A stretch of DNA of 64,000 bases, taken from contig NZ_NJDE01000002.1 in the NCBI RefSeq assembly GCF_002205895.1, forward strand, positions 372,001 to 436,000, written 5' to 3'. Positions within the stretch are counted from its first letter, which is position 1. The number at the start of each line of letters is the position of its first letter. The notes under the pieces are model-generated. The model was not told the origin of the DNA. It searched no databases and saw only the letters and a program-made list of their open reading frames with translations. Positions 1 through 8,897 of the stretch are shown here, piece by piece. A program made the translations under genes and the position numbers. The DNA is from Saccharibacillus sp. O23 (GTDB lineage: Bacteria > Bacillota > Bacilli > Paenibacillales > Paenibacillaceae).

Positions 1-793
1 AATACCGCCGAAGCGTGTCCAGCACTTTGCGCGCTTCCGGCGTTTCGAAGATGTTGACGATAGGCGCATCCGGGTTCCGGGACAATGCCATCAGCGGCAG
101 CCGTTTGTCGGCCGCGTATTCGTATCCGTCGATCGCGAAAAAATTGTGCGAATCTTTGTTTAACTCCATCGGCTGATAAAAAGGTTCCCGCGTTCGGATC
201 ATCTTCAGCAGCGGCTCCAACGATTCAAGCGTGTTGTACCGGGAGATGTCGATGTCGTATTTGCGCACGAGTTCTTCCGGGTACATCCACTGTTCGCGCG
301 TCGCCAGCTCTTTGTTCGTCGGAATCCCGTAGATGCCGCCGTCGCTCATGCGCGCGCCTTCCCAGAAGATCGGATCGACCGCGTCGAACGTTTCTTTGCC
401 GACGCCCGAGAGGTAATCGTCCAGACGCAGCCAAGCTCCGCGCTGAATATAGGTCGTATACTCCGGCGCGAACGCGATATCGAAAGGCGTTCCCGCCGAC
501 ACCATCGTATTCAGCCGGTTCTCGTACTCCTGCCAACCGATCTTGATATACGTAATCGTGATTCCGGCTTTTTTGCTCAACACTTCGTTGATCTTGTCGT
601 TGACCTTCTTAAGATCTCGATCCGGTTCTCCGATCGTGTAATAGACGAGGTTCACGTTCGGCTTGCCCGATCCGCCGCCGCTCGCGCTCCCTCCCAGACC
701 TAAGCATCCGCTCAAGATCAGCATCAACCCCGCGGCGAATCCCCGAACGAGCAGACGCCGAAACCTTGCGGAACGCTGCGGTGTTTGCGCCAT
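1..793 (-). CDS. Extracellular solute-binding lipoprotein, C-terminus cut by window edge
   Basis: Reading from an ATG at 793 gives an open frame to base 1, so at least 264 residues with the C-terminus outside the window. The start has a GGAGGGG-type ribosome site. The N-terminus has a short basic stretch, a hydrophobic segment and a lipobox LILSGC with the lipidated Cys near residue 30, followed by a Gly/Ser linker. The mature part (VYYTIGEPD, later GTPFDIAFAPEY and GIYGIPTNKE) resembles family-1 sugar-binding proteins of ABC importers. It lies 23 bases after the response regulator and appears co-transcribed with the kinase and regulator, while the permeases have their own binding protein. 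It may therefore be an alternative binding protein or a ligand-sensing accessory of the kinase (inference). Confidence 0.85.
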   Translation of the reverse strand, partial: MAQTPQRSARFRRLLVRGFAAGLMLILSGCLGLGGSASGGGSGKPNVNLVYYTIGEPDRDLKKVNDKINEVLSKKAGITITYIKIGWQEYENRLNTMVSAGTPFDIAFAPEYTTYIQRGAWLRLDDYLSGVGKETFDAVDPIFWEGARMSDGGIYGIPTNKELATREQWMYPEELVRKYDIDISRYNTLESLEPLLKMIRTREPFYQPMELNKDSHNFFAIDGYEYAADKRLPLMALSRNPDAPIVNIFETPEARKVLDTLRRY

Positions 794-816
794 CCTGCCG
801 CCCTCCCCTCCACCGC

Positions 817-1566
817 TCATTTTCGGAGATCCGATGGCGACTTGCCGTAGAATCCGTGAAAATGCGTATAGAAATAACCCAGATTCGAATAGCCGACCGA
901 CTGCGCGATGCTGGCGATCTTCTCGTCCGTGGACAAGATCCGCTCTCTGGCGCGCTGCATCCGGTAAGCCATCAAGTATTCCGAGAATTTCATCTTCGTT
1001 TCTTTGAGAAAAATCTGACCCAAATACGTCCCGTTCATCCGAAATTGTTCGGCGACCAGCTTAAGCGTGATATTCTGCGCGTAATCGGCTTTGACCCGAA
1101 GCAGAATATGGTTGGTGAGCTTGGACATGCTGTCGTAGCGTACGCCCAGAACCGGGTCGAGATTGGCGTCGCTTGTGCCTTCGAGCGTGCCGTGAAGGTC
1201 TTCGACGATGATCTTCTCGACGACTTCCTGAAGCTTGGCGCGATTGACCGGCTTGAGCAGGTAGTCTTTGACCCCGCAGCGAATCGCTTCCCGGGCGTAT
1301 TCGAATTCGTTGTAGCCGCTCATGATGATATATTTGGTCGGCAGCCCGAACGTGTTCAGTTTGCCGATCGCTTCGTACCCCAGATCTTTGCCGATGCAGA
1401 TATCGAAGATCGCGATGTCCGGGTAGATCTCCACCGCTTTCGAGATGGCGCCTTCCGCCGTTTCGCTCGTCTCGATACGGCCGAAGCCGTATTTGGCCCA
1501 ATCTAGCGTCCGCTTCATCCCTTCGAGAATTTGCGGTTCGTCATCCACAATCAGCAGTTTGTACAT
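817..1566 (-). CDS. YesN-type response regulator (REC plus AraC HTH)
   Basis: This 249-residue protein starts with a receiver domain, MYKLLIVDDEP, with acidic residues D8 and D9, phospho-acceptor D55 (IAIFDICIG), S83 and K105 (LLKPVN). Residues about 150-249 form an AraC-family double helix-turn-helix with the usual signature (IASIAQSVGYSNLGYFYTHF, then GKSPSDLRK). A good AAGGAGG site precedes the ATG. The gene overlaps the 3' end of the sensor kinase gene by 26 bases, implying translational coupling. By family, such regulators activate adjacent oligosaccharide ABC transporter genes, here probably the permease operon whose promoter carries tandem repeats at 7041-7074 (inference). Confidence 0.95.
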   Translation of the reverse strand: MYKLLIVDDEPQILEGMKRTLDWAKYGFGRIETSETAEGAISKAVEIYPDIAIFDICIGKDLGYEAIGKLNTFGLPTKYIIMSGYNEFEYAREAIRCGVKDYLLKPVNRAKLQEVVEKIIVEDLHGTLEGTSDANLDPVLGVRYDSMSKLTNHILLRVKADYAQNITLKLVAEQFRMNGTYLGQIFLKETKMKFSEYLMAYRMQRARERILSTDEKIASIAQSVGYSNLGYFYTHFHGFYGKSPSDLRK

Positions 1567-3313
1567 GGGATGCAGCCTCCTTCGGAATCAGAATGGACAC
1601 TTTGACGCCGGCTTCTTCGTTGTTTTCCAGATCCAACGCGAACCCCTCGCCGTAGAAAAAATGCAGCCGCGTGTTGACGTTATGCAGACCGATGCTTCGG
1701 ACCGGCGTATCTTCCCTATGCGACAGTGAGTTCCGAATCCCTTGCAAAAGTTCTTCGTCGATCCGGCGGCCGTTGTCGACGATCTCCAGATGGAAACTAT
1801 TCTCCGAAGCCCATCCGCTGACCACGAGCAGATTGAACGGACTGGCCGAATCGAAGCCGTGCACGAAAAAGTTCTCCGCGAGCGGCTGCATCCAGAATTT
1901 CACCGTAGGCAGCTCCAGCAGCTCTTCGTCCACGTTGAACTGATGATAGAAACGGTCCGGATATTTGAACTCCATGATCTTCAGATACTCCCGCAGCAGC
2001 GCCAGTTCTTGGCCTAACGTGATGATATTGTCGTGCTTGACCATGTCCCGGTACAGCGCGCCCAGCGTGGCGATCGCGTCCGACGTCTCCACGTCGCTGT
2101 TGACCAACGCCCTCGCGCGGATCGCTTCCAGCGTATTGTAGAGGAAATGCGGATTGATCTGATTTTGTAGCGCTTTCATTTCCGTCTCCTGCTGTTTGAG
2201 CTTGAGCAAATATTCCGTACGGATATATTTGTCGAGCTGCCGGGCCATGTCTTCGAGTTCTCTCGCGATCATGCCGTATTCGTTGCGGCGGTAAGGCGCG
2301 GGCGTATCGGGCGTAAAGTCCGCGCTCTTCACCCGGCCGATCGAATGGATGATATGGTGCAGAAAACGCGCGTCGTCCCGCAGATTGTAGACGATCAGCG
2401 TCAATACGCTCGCCATGGCGGTCAAGACGATCAGAAATACCGCGAGCAGCGTGCCCAGACGTTCGCGGATCAGCGAGCCGAGATCGATCCAGCTGACGAA
2501 GCGGTAATCGAGCTTGGACGAAGCATAAGTCGAGAAAAAGACGCCGTTCAACCCGCCCGCAGACAGATAGCCTTGTTTGCGTCCGTCCGTAAGCACCCGC
2601 GCGACCAATCGGCGTTCGCCCTCGTCCGCGGAGAAGGCCGGATACGTGACGCCGGACGAATCCACGAGCGCCGCATGACGGATGCCGCCGCCGCGGAAGA
2701 TCCGATCGCTGCCGACCAGAAACCGGAATTCGCCCAATTGGCGGGAAATGCGGTTGGGATCGGACAATTTTTTGCGGTAAACGAACCCTCGCTCGATCGA
2801 TTCGCGGAACGCGGTATCGTTGTTGGGTAAGCCGAATTTGAAACTGGCGTTGCCGCTTTCGTCGAAACGGATCAGATTGCCGGTCTTGTCGGTATGCAGG
2901 CTGACCTGCACGATATCGCCTTGCCCGCCGCTGTACAGGAACGATTCCATATCGTCGGGAAAAGAAGCGAGCGGCTGATCGAACCGGCTGCGCTCCAACC
3001 GGCTCGACAGATAACCTTCGGCGCTGCTGCCGAGAAAACTCTGCACGTCGGTCATCAGTCCGTTGTTCGAATAGATCCGCTGCATGTAAGCTTCGATCCG
3101 GTCGGCGTCGTACTGTAAGCGGCTCTCCACGCCAGCAAAAGCGTTCGCCGACGCGCTCCGGGCGTTATCGACCCATTGATACAGCAGAATGGCGCAGGTC
3201 AGCAGGCCGATCGCCATGCCGATCAAGACGACGAATACCGTATACGCCATGAACTTGCCGCGATAAATCTTGATCTGCAAAAAGGACAACTCGGAAGACC
3301 CCCTCTGCCGCAT
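1541..3313 (-). CDS. YesM-type membrane sensor histidine kinase
   Basis: The 590-residue protein has transmembrane segments at about 22-46 and 288-309 flanking an extracellular sensor region of about 240 residues. A HAMP-like segment, a coiled coil and the His_kinase domain follow, with NQINPHFLYN (phospho-accepting His389) and the ATP-binding N-box MQPLAENFFVHGF. This is the LytS/YesM class that pairs with YesN regulators, and its partner overlaps the 3' end. The start is uncertain. The ATG at 3313 has a weak ribosome site, whereas an in-frame TTG at 3289 sits nine bases after AGAGGGGG and may be the true start. The likely ligand is an oligosaccharide, perhaps via one of the flanking binding proteins. 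Confidence 0.93.
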   Translation of the reverse strand: MRQRGSSELSFLQIKIYRGKFMAYTVFVVLIGMAIGLLTCAILLYQWVDNARSASANAFAGVESRLQYDADRIEAYMQRIYSNNGLMTDVQSFLGSSAEGYLSSRLERSRFDQPLASFPDDMESFLYSGGQGDIVQVSLHTDKTGNLIRFDESGNASFKFGLPNNDTAFRESIERGFVYRKKLSDPNRISRQLGEFRFLVGSDRIFRGGGIRHAALVDSSGVTYPAFSADEGERRLVARVLTDGRKQGYLSAGGLNGVFFSTYASSKLDYRFVSWIDLGSLIRERLGTLLAVFLIVLTAMASVLTLIVYNLRDDARFLHHIIHSIGRVKSADFTPDTPAPYRRNEYGMIARELEDMARQLDKYIRTEYLLKLKQQETEMKALQNQINPHFLYNTLEAIRARALVNSDVETSDAIATLGALYRDMVKHDNIITLGQELALLREYLKIMEFKYPDRFYHQFNVDEELLELPTVKFWMQPLAENFFVHGFDSASPFNLLVVSGWASENSFHLEIVDNGRRIDEELLQGIRNSLSHREDTPVRSIGLHNVNTRLHFFYGEGFALDLENNEEAGVKVSILIPKEAASHVQTADCG

Positions 3314-3351
3314 TTTCTATAGCATCTCACGTCGACGGGAAATTACAATAG

Positions 3352-3385
3352 AAAAACTCGAACGGAAATCAAGTCCCGTTCGAGT
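3352..3385 (-). terminator. Rho-independent terminator after the binding-protein gene
   Basis: Perfect 10-bp stem, 3356-3365 with 3376-3385 (ACTCGAACGG and its complement), 10-base loop. On the minus strand it is followed by five T residues. It separates the permease/binding-protein operon from the kinase operon. Confidence 0.85.
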
Positions 3386-3465
3386 CCCGAACCTTCGGTG
3401 GCCGTGCCGTTTCCGAAGATCCGTCATTGTCGCTTGTACGTCGGAAGCTGGGCCGGCCGCAGCGC

Positions 3466-4971
3466 TTATTTGAAATAAGCCGCGATCTGCTCCTGCGCCG
3501 CCTGCATGATCGCGTCCAGACCGGCCGCTTTCATCTCGGATTCGATCTTCGGCACGACCACTTCCGGATCGGAAGCGCCCGTTACCAATTCGGAGCGGTA
3601 TTTATCCCATACGGCTTTGGTGTTGGCGACTTCCGTCGTCAGATTGCTGATATCGAGCGCGAAGCCCAACGTGGACGAAGGCGTCGCTTGTTCGTTCAGC
3701 TTGCGGACTTGTTCCCATTGATCTTCGGGAGCGCCTTTGGTCACGGCCAAGTTGAAGAACGTACCTTGCGTGTAAGCGGCGAGCGGCCAAGTATCGCTGG
3801 TGCGTTCGATGACTTTCTCGCCGTCCACGCTCTTGTAGTCGACGCCCAGTTCGCCGAAAGCGAGCATGTTGCGCAGCTTGGCGTCCGTGTTGACCAGTTG
3901 AAGATATTTGAGCGCTTCCGCCTTGTACTTCGAGTTCGCGGAGATCGCGTTCAGCGAGCCTTGAATGGTGCTCGTCGTATACAGCGGACCGAAGACCTGC
4001 TGCATATCGTATTTGGCGACGCCTTCGTTGATCTGATAGTTCGCTTCGGCTCCCGGGAAAGCTTGAGCGCTGAAGAACGGTCGCGCTTTCTCGGCTTCGC
4101 CGCGCGTAGGCGCATCCGGGTTGATAATGCCGTCTTTGTACCATTGATGAAGCTGCTTCAGATCGGCCATCATGTCCGGTTGATTCAACGTGAAGACCAC
4201 TTTGCGCGATTGATCGTCGATCTTGACTCCGATCGGCGACAAGCCCAGCGTCAGGTCGTCGTAGCCGTTGAACAATCCGTTGAAGCCGTCGCTTTGCGTC
4301 AGGCCGAGCGGATAGAAGCTTTTGCCTTCGCCCGCTTTCATGTCGCGGAACGGTTTGTCCAGATCCGCCAGCTTCTTGATCGAGTTCAGATCGATCTTGT
4401 ACTTCTGGACGTATTCGTCGTTGAAGACCCAATATTGCGTGAGCGACGAGTCTTTGTAGGTCGGAACGGAATAGATCTTGCCGCCGATCTTCGCGCCGTC
4501 CCAGACGGTCTCGGGAATCAGTTTATACAGGTCCGGCGTTTCGTTCTGAACCATGTCGGTCAGATCCGCGAAAGCGCCCATCGACACCTGCTGATTGTAT
4601 TTGCCGCTGTTGGTGAACATGATGTCGAACGGTTCACCGGTATTGACGATCGTGTTGATCTTCGTGTCCCAATCCGCCCAGCTCGCGACTTTGAGATCGA
4701 TCTTGACGCCGATCTTCTCGGCCGTGTACTCGTTCATCGCGGCGACCGCTTTGTCGAAGTTGTCGGGAATCTGCCCGCCGATCGTCCACCAGACCAGCGT
4801 CGGCACGTCGCCGGAAGCTTTGGTATCTTTGCTTGCCCCGTCCGTGGAAGCGGATTTCGAACCGTCCGTTCCTTGCGACGCGTTGTCGCCTCCGCCTCCG
4901 CAGGCCGCCAGCGAAGACGTCAGCATGACCGCCGCGCAGAGCGCGGACCACTTTTTCCAAGACTTTTGCAT
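3466..4971 (-). CDS. Carbohydrate ABC transporter substrate-binding lipoprotein
   Basis: The 501-residue product has a lipoprotein signal (KKWSALCAAVMLTSSLAAC, lipidated C24) and a Gly/Ser/Asp-rich linker. The fold is family-1-type solute binding (VWWTIGGQIPDN, GEPFDIMFTNSG). The C-terminal part (LGFALDISNLTTEV to the end) resembles the DUF3502 tail seen in Paenibacillus oligosaccharide-binding proteins, an assignment from memory. It is last in an operon after two permease genes and is followed by a terminator. No ATPase is encoded nearby. In this group the permeases usually share a remote MsmX-type ATPase. Confidence 0.92.
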   Translation of the reverse strand: MQKSWKKWSALCAAVMLTSSLAACGGGGDNASQGTDGSKSASTDGASKDTKASGDVPTLVWWTIGGQIPDNFDKAVAAMNEYTAEKIGVKIDLKVASWADWDTKINTIVNTGEPFDIMFTNSGKYNQQVSMGAFADLTDMVQNETPDLYKLIPETVWDGAKIGGKIYSVPTYKDSSLTQYWVFNDEYVQKYKIDLNSIKKLADLDKPFRDMKAGEGKSFYPLGLTQSDGFNGLFNGYDDLTLGLSPIGVKIDDQSRKVVFTLNQPDMMADLKQLHQWYKDGIINPDAPTRGEAEKARPFFSAQAFPGAEANYQINEGVAKYDMQQVFGPLYTTSTIQGSLNAISANSKYKAEALKYLQLVNTDAKLRNMLAFGELGVDYKSVDGEKVIERTSDTWPLAAYTQGTFFNLAVTKGAPEDQWEQVRKLNEQATPSSTLGFALDISNLTTEVANTKAVWDKYRSELVTGASDPEVVVPKIESEMKAAGLDAIMQAAQEQIAAYFK

Positions 4972-5058
4972 AACCTTCGTACCCCCTCGTTCATGTGTAT
5001 GGAACGTAATCTATTCGTCGATGACCGAAAGCGCCCTCAGGAACGCGCGCGTTCGGGA

Positions 5059-5991
5059 TCATCCTTTGATGGAACCTACCGTCAGTCCCGCGATAAAATA
5101 CCGCTGGAAGAACGGGTAGGCGAAAGCGACCGGCACGACGATCAGGATCGCGACCGCCATGCGCGCCGTTTCTTTGGGCATCGTCGCAACCAGCGAAGCG
5201 TAGCTGATGCCCATGGTCGAAGCGTTTCTCGCCAGCGCGTCGACGTTGCTCATCAGATTGTTCAGCAGCGCTTGCAGCGAATAGAGATCTTGATCGTTGA
5301 TATAGAGCATCGATTGGAACCAGTCGTTCCAATAGCCGAAGCAGAGGAACAATCCGATCGTCGCGAGAACCGGCAGCGAGATCGGCATGATGATCGAGAA
5401 GAAGATCCGCAGTTGGCTCGCGCCGTCGATCTCGGCCGATTCCACGATGCCGTCGGGAATCGTCGTACGGAAAAACGTTTTGCAGATGATGACGTTAAAC
5501 GACGAGACCGCCAGCGGAAGGATCAGCGCCCAGACCGTGTCTTTGAGTCCGAGCAGATTCGCGTTGATGTAATAGCTGGACACCAGACCGCCGTTGAAGA
5601 CCATCGGGATGAACACGACCCAAGTCAGAAAATTTTTGAGCTTGTAATTCGGCTGCGCCAGCACGTAGCCCATCGAAGCGGTGAGCAGCACTCCGATCAC
5701 GGTTCCCAGCACGGTCACGAGGACCGAGACGCCGAAAGCCCGCAGAATGACGGTGCCCTGCTTCAGGATGAAGCCGTAAGCTTCGACCGAGAACATCGTC
5801 GGAAGCAGATGATAACCCGTCTCCCGGATCGAGTCTTCGCTGGAGAACGAGATGGACAAGATCACCACGATCGGAACGATGCAGACGAGCGCGAGCAGGA
5901 TGAAGATCAGATGGAACAAGAGGTTCATGCCGGTGCTGATCCGGTTGTACCGGTCGAGACCGCTGCTCGTTTCGCTTTTTGCCGCTGCCAT
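5059..5991 (-). CDS. Carbohydrate ABC transporter permease, YtcP/MalG class
   Basis: A 310-residue integral membrane protein with about six hydrophobic segments, beginning at about residues 24-47 (LLFHLIFILLALVCIVP). The EAA-loop that contacts the ATPase is visible as ESAEIDGASQLRIFFSIIMP. The ATG follows GAGGAGGG. It lies 30 bases after the partner permease and upstream of the binding-protein gene, giving the standard permease-permease-binding protein order. The substrate cannot be read from sequence. The YesMN neighbours suggest an oligosaccharide from plant cell wall (inference). Confidence 0.93.
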   Translation of the reverse strand: MAAAKSETSSGLDRYNRISTGMNLLFHLIFILLALVCIVPIVVILSISFSSEDSIRETGYHLLPTMFSVEAYGFILKQGTVILRAFGVSVLVTVLGTVIGVLLTASMGYVLAQPNYKLKNFLTWVVFIPMVFNGGLVSSYYINANLLGLKDTVWALILPLAVSSFNVIICKTFFRTTIPDGIVESAEIDGASQLRIFFSIIMPISLPVLATIGLFLCFGYWNDWFQSMLYINDQDLYSLQALLNNLMSNVDALARNASTMGISYASLVATMPKETARMAVAILIVVPVAFAYPFFQRYFIAGLTVGSIKG

Positions 5992-6021
5992 AGATTTCCC
6001 TCCTCTAGTGTTGACAAGGTA

Positions 6022-6963
6022 CTACATCATCGCGCTCTCCGGATCGATGCGGCGCACGATCCAGTTCGCGAACAGAATGGTGATGCAGCCCATGACGGAC
6101 TGGACGAAAGCGGCCGCGGAAGCCATGCCGACGGTAGCGGTCTTGAGCTGTTTGTACACCAGCACGTCCAGCGTCGTCGTGACGTTGAACAGCGAGTTCG
6201 AATCTCTCGGAACTTGATAGAATAACCCGAAGTCCGTATAGAAGATCCGTCCGACCGCCAGAATGAACATCATCACGATGACCAGTTTCATCATCGGCAG
6301 CGTGATATATTTGGTCTGCTGCCAGATCGAAGCCCCGTCGATGACGGCCGCTTCGTAATACGTGCTGTCGATGCCCGTGATGGTGGCGAGATACACGACC
6401 ATGCCGTAGCCGATGCCTTTCCACACGTTCATGAAGATCAGGAAATACGGCCAATACTTCGGTTCCATGTACCAGTTGACCGATTCGGCACCCATCTGGT
6501 TGAGCATTTGGTTGGCGATCCCTTTGTCGAAACTCAGGAACGCCCAGATTACCGCCGACACGACGACCCATGAGAGGAAATAAGGCAGGAACATCATCGT
6601 TTGATACACTTTGCCGGCTCTGCGGTTATGCAGGCGTCCGATCATCAGCGCCAGCGTGACCGGGATCAGAATCCCCAGCAGGATGAAGACCAGATTGTAC
6701 CCCAGCGTATTGCGGATCGTGACCCAAGCGTCGTTGGACTTGAACAGAAACTCGAAGTTCTTCCATCCGGCCCACGGACTGTTGAAGACGTTGCTCAAGA
6801 ACCCGCCGGAGATCTTGAAGTTCTTGAACGCGATAATGATCCCGAACATCGGCAGGAAACAAAACAGGATGTACCAGACCGTGGTCGGCAGCGCCAGCAG
6901 CGTCAATTCGGTATCCTGCTTGTGCCAACGCGCGCTTCGCCGTTTCGGCTCCTCCTTTTTCAT
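6022..6963 (-). CDS. Carbohydrate ABC transporter permease, LplB class
   Basis: I chose the ATG at 6963 (MKKEEPKRRSARWHKQD, 313 residues). It follows AAAGGGGG, and the longer frame to 7080 would run through the promoter. The protein has a basic N-terminus, about six membrane segments (first at about 20-42) and an EAA-loop, YYEAAVIDGASIWQQTKYIT. It is the first gene of a three-gene importer operon. The region upstream holds a weak promoter with a cre in its spacer and two tandem repeats, so the operon is probably repressed by CcpA and activated by the YesN regulator (inference). Confidence 0.93.
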   Translation of the reverse strand: MKKEEPKRRSARWHKQDTELTLLALPTTVWYILFCFLPMFGIIIAFKNFKISGGFLSNVFNSPWAGWKNFEFLFKSNDAWVTIRNTLGYNLVFILLGILIPVTLALMIGRLHNRRAGKVYQTMMFLPYFLSWVVVSAVIWAFLSFDKGIANQMLNQMGAESVNWYMEPKYWPYFLIFMNVWKGIGYGMVVYLATITGIDSTYYEAAVIDGASIWQQTKYITLPMMKLVIVMMFILAVGRIFYTDFGLFYQVPRDSNSLFNVTTTLDVLVYKQLKTATVGMASAAAFVQSVMGCITILFANWIVRRIDPESAMM

Positions 6964-7007
6964 GTTCGCCCCGTCCCCCTTTGTATGATGTTTATCAGGC
7001 TGAATCC

Positions 7008-7035
7008 ATCGTATTAGAAAACGCTTACATTTGAA
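7008..7035 (-). promoter_or_regulatory. Promoter of the importer operon with an embedded cre site
   Basis: On the minus strand a weak -35 (TTCAAA, 7035-7030) and -10 (TACGAT, 7013-7008) are 16 bases apart. The spacer holds TGTAAGCGTTTTCT (7029-7016), which fits the Bacillus cre consensus TGWAANCGNTNWCA at 13 of 14 positions. CcpA bound here would block RNA polymerase. The poor -35 suggests an activator is needed. Confidence 0.65.
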
Positions 7036-7040
7036 TAGAT

Positions 7041-7074
7041 CAGAAACGTTAGACTTCAGTGCAGAAACGTTAGA
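7041..7074 (-). repeat. Tandem 13-base operator-like repeats spaced two helical turns
   Basis: CAGAAACGTTAGA occurs at 7041-7053 and again at 7062-7074, start to start 21 bases, immediately upstream of the -35 of the importer promoter. Tandem sites about two turns apart beside a weak -35 are typical of AraC-type activators, so the YesN regulator at 817-1566 is the natural candidate (inference). Confidence 0.6.
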
Positions 7075-7165
7075 TCTCATCGCTTATCTCGCTTGAATAA
7101 TAGGATTTCGCTTGGCGAAACCGTTCATTTCGGATTGGATCGGATCAATCGGATCGACCTTCGAT

Positions 7166-7241
7166 TTCTAACGGAACGAGATGACGCTTAGCGGGCATTC
7201 GGAACGGTTTCCAGATTCTAACGGAACCAGATGACGCTTAG
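7166..7241. repeat. 26-base direct repeat, two copies 50 bases apart
   Basis: Copies at 7166-7191 and 7216-7241 start with TTCTAACGGAAC and end with ATGACGCTTAG, differing at one base. They share the core TCTAACG with the repeats at 7041-7074 but in the opposite orientation. They lie between the importer promoter and the modAB terminator. Function unknown; possibly distal sites of the same regulator. Confidence 0.7.
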
Positions 7242-7245
7242 AAGG

Positions 7246-7304
7246 AAAAAAGGCTGATTTTCAGCTTGAAAGCCTCGGTCTTCCTACGAGGAAGACCGAG
7301 GCTT
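7246..7304 (-). terminator. Terminator of the modAB operon
   Basis: A perfect 16-bp stem with a 3-base loop (7270-7304) is followed on the minus strand by a small second hairpin and then six T residues (7251-7246). It lies about 60 bases after the modB stop. Confidence 0.8.
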
Positions 7305-7362
7305 CTGAATAAGCTTATACGATTCGCGGACGTACATGCGCGAAGCTGCCGTCGGCGCCGGT

Positions 7363-8046
7363 TCAAGACGGCTGACGCCTTCCGGTCAGCAGCAGCAGCA
7401 CGAACGAGATCGCCACGATCGCGATCGTCCATGCCCACGCCGCCTGCAGATGCCCGGAATCGACCGCGACGTAGATCGCGGTCGGGACGGTCTGGGTTCG
7501 GCCGGGAATATTCCCGGCGATCATCAGCGTCGCTCCGAATTCGCCCAAGCTGCGGGCGAAGCCCAGCACGTAGGCGGTCTTGAGCGACGGCAGGATCAGC
7601 GGCAGCGTGATATGCCGGAAGACCTGCCATTCGTCGGCGCCGATCGAGCGCCCCGCGTCTTCGAGATCGCGGTCGACGGCTTCGAAGCCGACCACCGTCG
7701 TCCGGTAGATCAGCGGGAACGCGACGACCACGGCCGCGACGACGGCGGCCCACCAAGAGAAGATGATCGGCGAATGAAAGATCCGCTCGATCAGAACGCC
7801 CAGCCAGCTGCGGCGGCCGAGCAGCATCAACAGCAGGAAGCCGACGACCGTCGGCGGCAGCACGAGCGGAAGCATGAAGATCGTTTCCAACACGGTCTTG
7901 CCGCGGAACGAAGCGCGCCGCGACATCAGCCAAGCGACGGCCGTGCCGAGCACGATCGCGATCACGCTTGCCAGCAGCGCGACTTGGAGCGAGAGGCGGA
8001 TCGGCGGCCAATACTCGCTCCAACCGATATCCGCCAACGGAATCAT
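7363..8046 (-). CDS. modB: Molybdate ABC transporter permease ModB
   Basis: The 227-residue membrane protein has about five or six hydrophobic segments and the ModB-type EAA loop EDAGRSIGADEWQVFRHITL. Other ModB hallmarks are MLPLVLPPTVVGF and FARSLGEFGATLMIAGNIPG. It forms the membrane channel for molybdate (or tungstate) imported by ModA. The start ATG overlaps the modA stop by four bases (ATGA), so the two are translationally coupled. No modC ATPase gene follows. The transcript ends in a strong terminator, so the ATPase must be encoded elsewhere or be shared. Confidence 0.95.
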   Translation of the reverse strand: MIPLADIGWSEYWPPIRLSLQVALLASVIAIVLGTAVAWLMSRRASFRGKTVLETIFMLPLVLPPTVVGFLLLMLLGRRSWLGVLIERIFHSPIIFSWWAAVVAAVVVAFPLIYRTTVVGFEAVDRDLEDAGRSIGADEWQVFRHITLPLILPSLKTAYVLGFARSLGEFGATLMIAGNIPGRTQTVPTAIYVAVDSGHLQAAWAWTIAIVAISFVLLLLTGRRQPS

Positions 8047-8897
8047 GGGGTCTTCGCGGCGGAGAAGCCGTATCCGGTCAGGACTTTCAGGGCTTCCGGC
8101 GTTTGCAGGTAATCATAGAAAGCTTGGGCCGCCTCCTGATGTTGGGTCGCTTTGACGATGCCGATCGGGTAGTTGATCGCCGAGTAGCTTCCCGGATCGA
8201 CGTCGAACGCGACTTTGACTTGATCCGACGTCATCGCGTCGGTCTTGTACACGAAGCCGGCGTCCGCATTGCCGGTTTCGGTGTATTGCAGGACCTGACG
8301 GACGTCTTTGCCCTGCACGAGTTTGCTTTGCAAAGAATCCCACAGACCGCTGTCCGTCAACGCTTCCTGCGCGTATTTCCCGGCCGGCACGCTCTCCGGA
8401 ATCCCGACGGCGATATGTTTCACCTGATCGCCGGTCAGATCTTCCATCCTGCCGACCGAAGCGGAAGAATCGTTCGGCACGACCACGACGAGCGTATTGT
8501 TGAGCCAATTCCTCTCGTGCTTCGCTTCGATCAGGCCGCCGTCCAGCAGCGCCTGCATGTTCTTGGTCGACGCCGACAAGAACAGATCGGCCGGCGCGCC
8601 CTGCTCGATCTGCTGCTGAAGCGCGCCCGATGCGCCGAAATTGAATGCCAACGTTACGCCCGGATGGTCCGCTTCGTACGTTTTCTTGATGTCCGTCAGC
8701 GCATCCGTCAGACTCGCGGCGGCGGAGATCGTCAGCGTGACCGGCGTTTCTTCGGCCGAATCCGAGTTCGTGCCGTTCGCGGCCGGGTTCGTTTCTGCCG
8801 CATTTCGAGCCGCCTGTTCGGCCGGTTTGGCTCCGCAGGCCGACAAGATCAGGATCAGCGCGAGCAGCGGCAAGAGCAGAAAATTCGTTTTTTTCAT
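8043..8897 (-). CDS. modA: Molybdate-binding lipoprotein ModA
   Basis: A 284-residue protein with a lipoprotein signal (LLALILILSAC, lipidated C21) and a Thr/Asn/Glu-rich linker. The ModA family follows: LTISAAASLTDALTDIKKTYE, FNFGASGALQQQIEQGAPAD, then SPTYLG-equivalent positions further on. It captures molybdate outside the membrane for ModB. The ATG has a clear AAAAGGAG site. It is the first gene of a two-gene operon. Nitrate reductase or other molybdoenzyme genes are not in the window. The YwiC-like neighbour is the only hint of a nitrate connection. Confidence 0.95.
   Translation of the reverse strand: MKKTNFLLLPLLALILILSACGAKPAEQAARNAAETNPAANGTNSDSAEETPVTLTISAAASLTDALTDIKKTYEADHPGVTLAFNFGASGALQQQIEQGAPADLFLSASTKNMQALLDGGLIEAKHERNWLNNTLVVVVPNDSSASVGRMEDLTGDQVKHIAVGIPESVPAGKYAQEALTDSGLWDSLQSKLVQGKDVRQVLQYTETGNADAGFVYKTDAMTSDQVKVAFDVDPGSYSAINYPIGIVKATQHQEAAQAFYDYLQTPEALKVLTGYGFSAAKTP

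Noticed and set aside
3427-6225. A 932-codon plus-strand frame
   Set aside because: It lies antisense across the binding-protein and permease genes, has an Arg/Asp/Val-rich shadow composition and no ribosome site.
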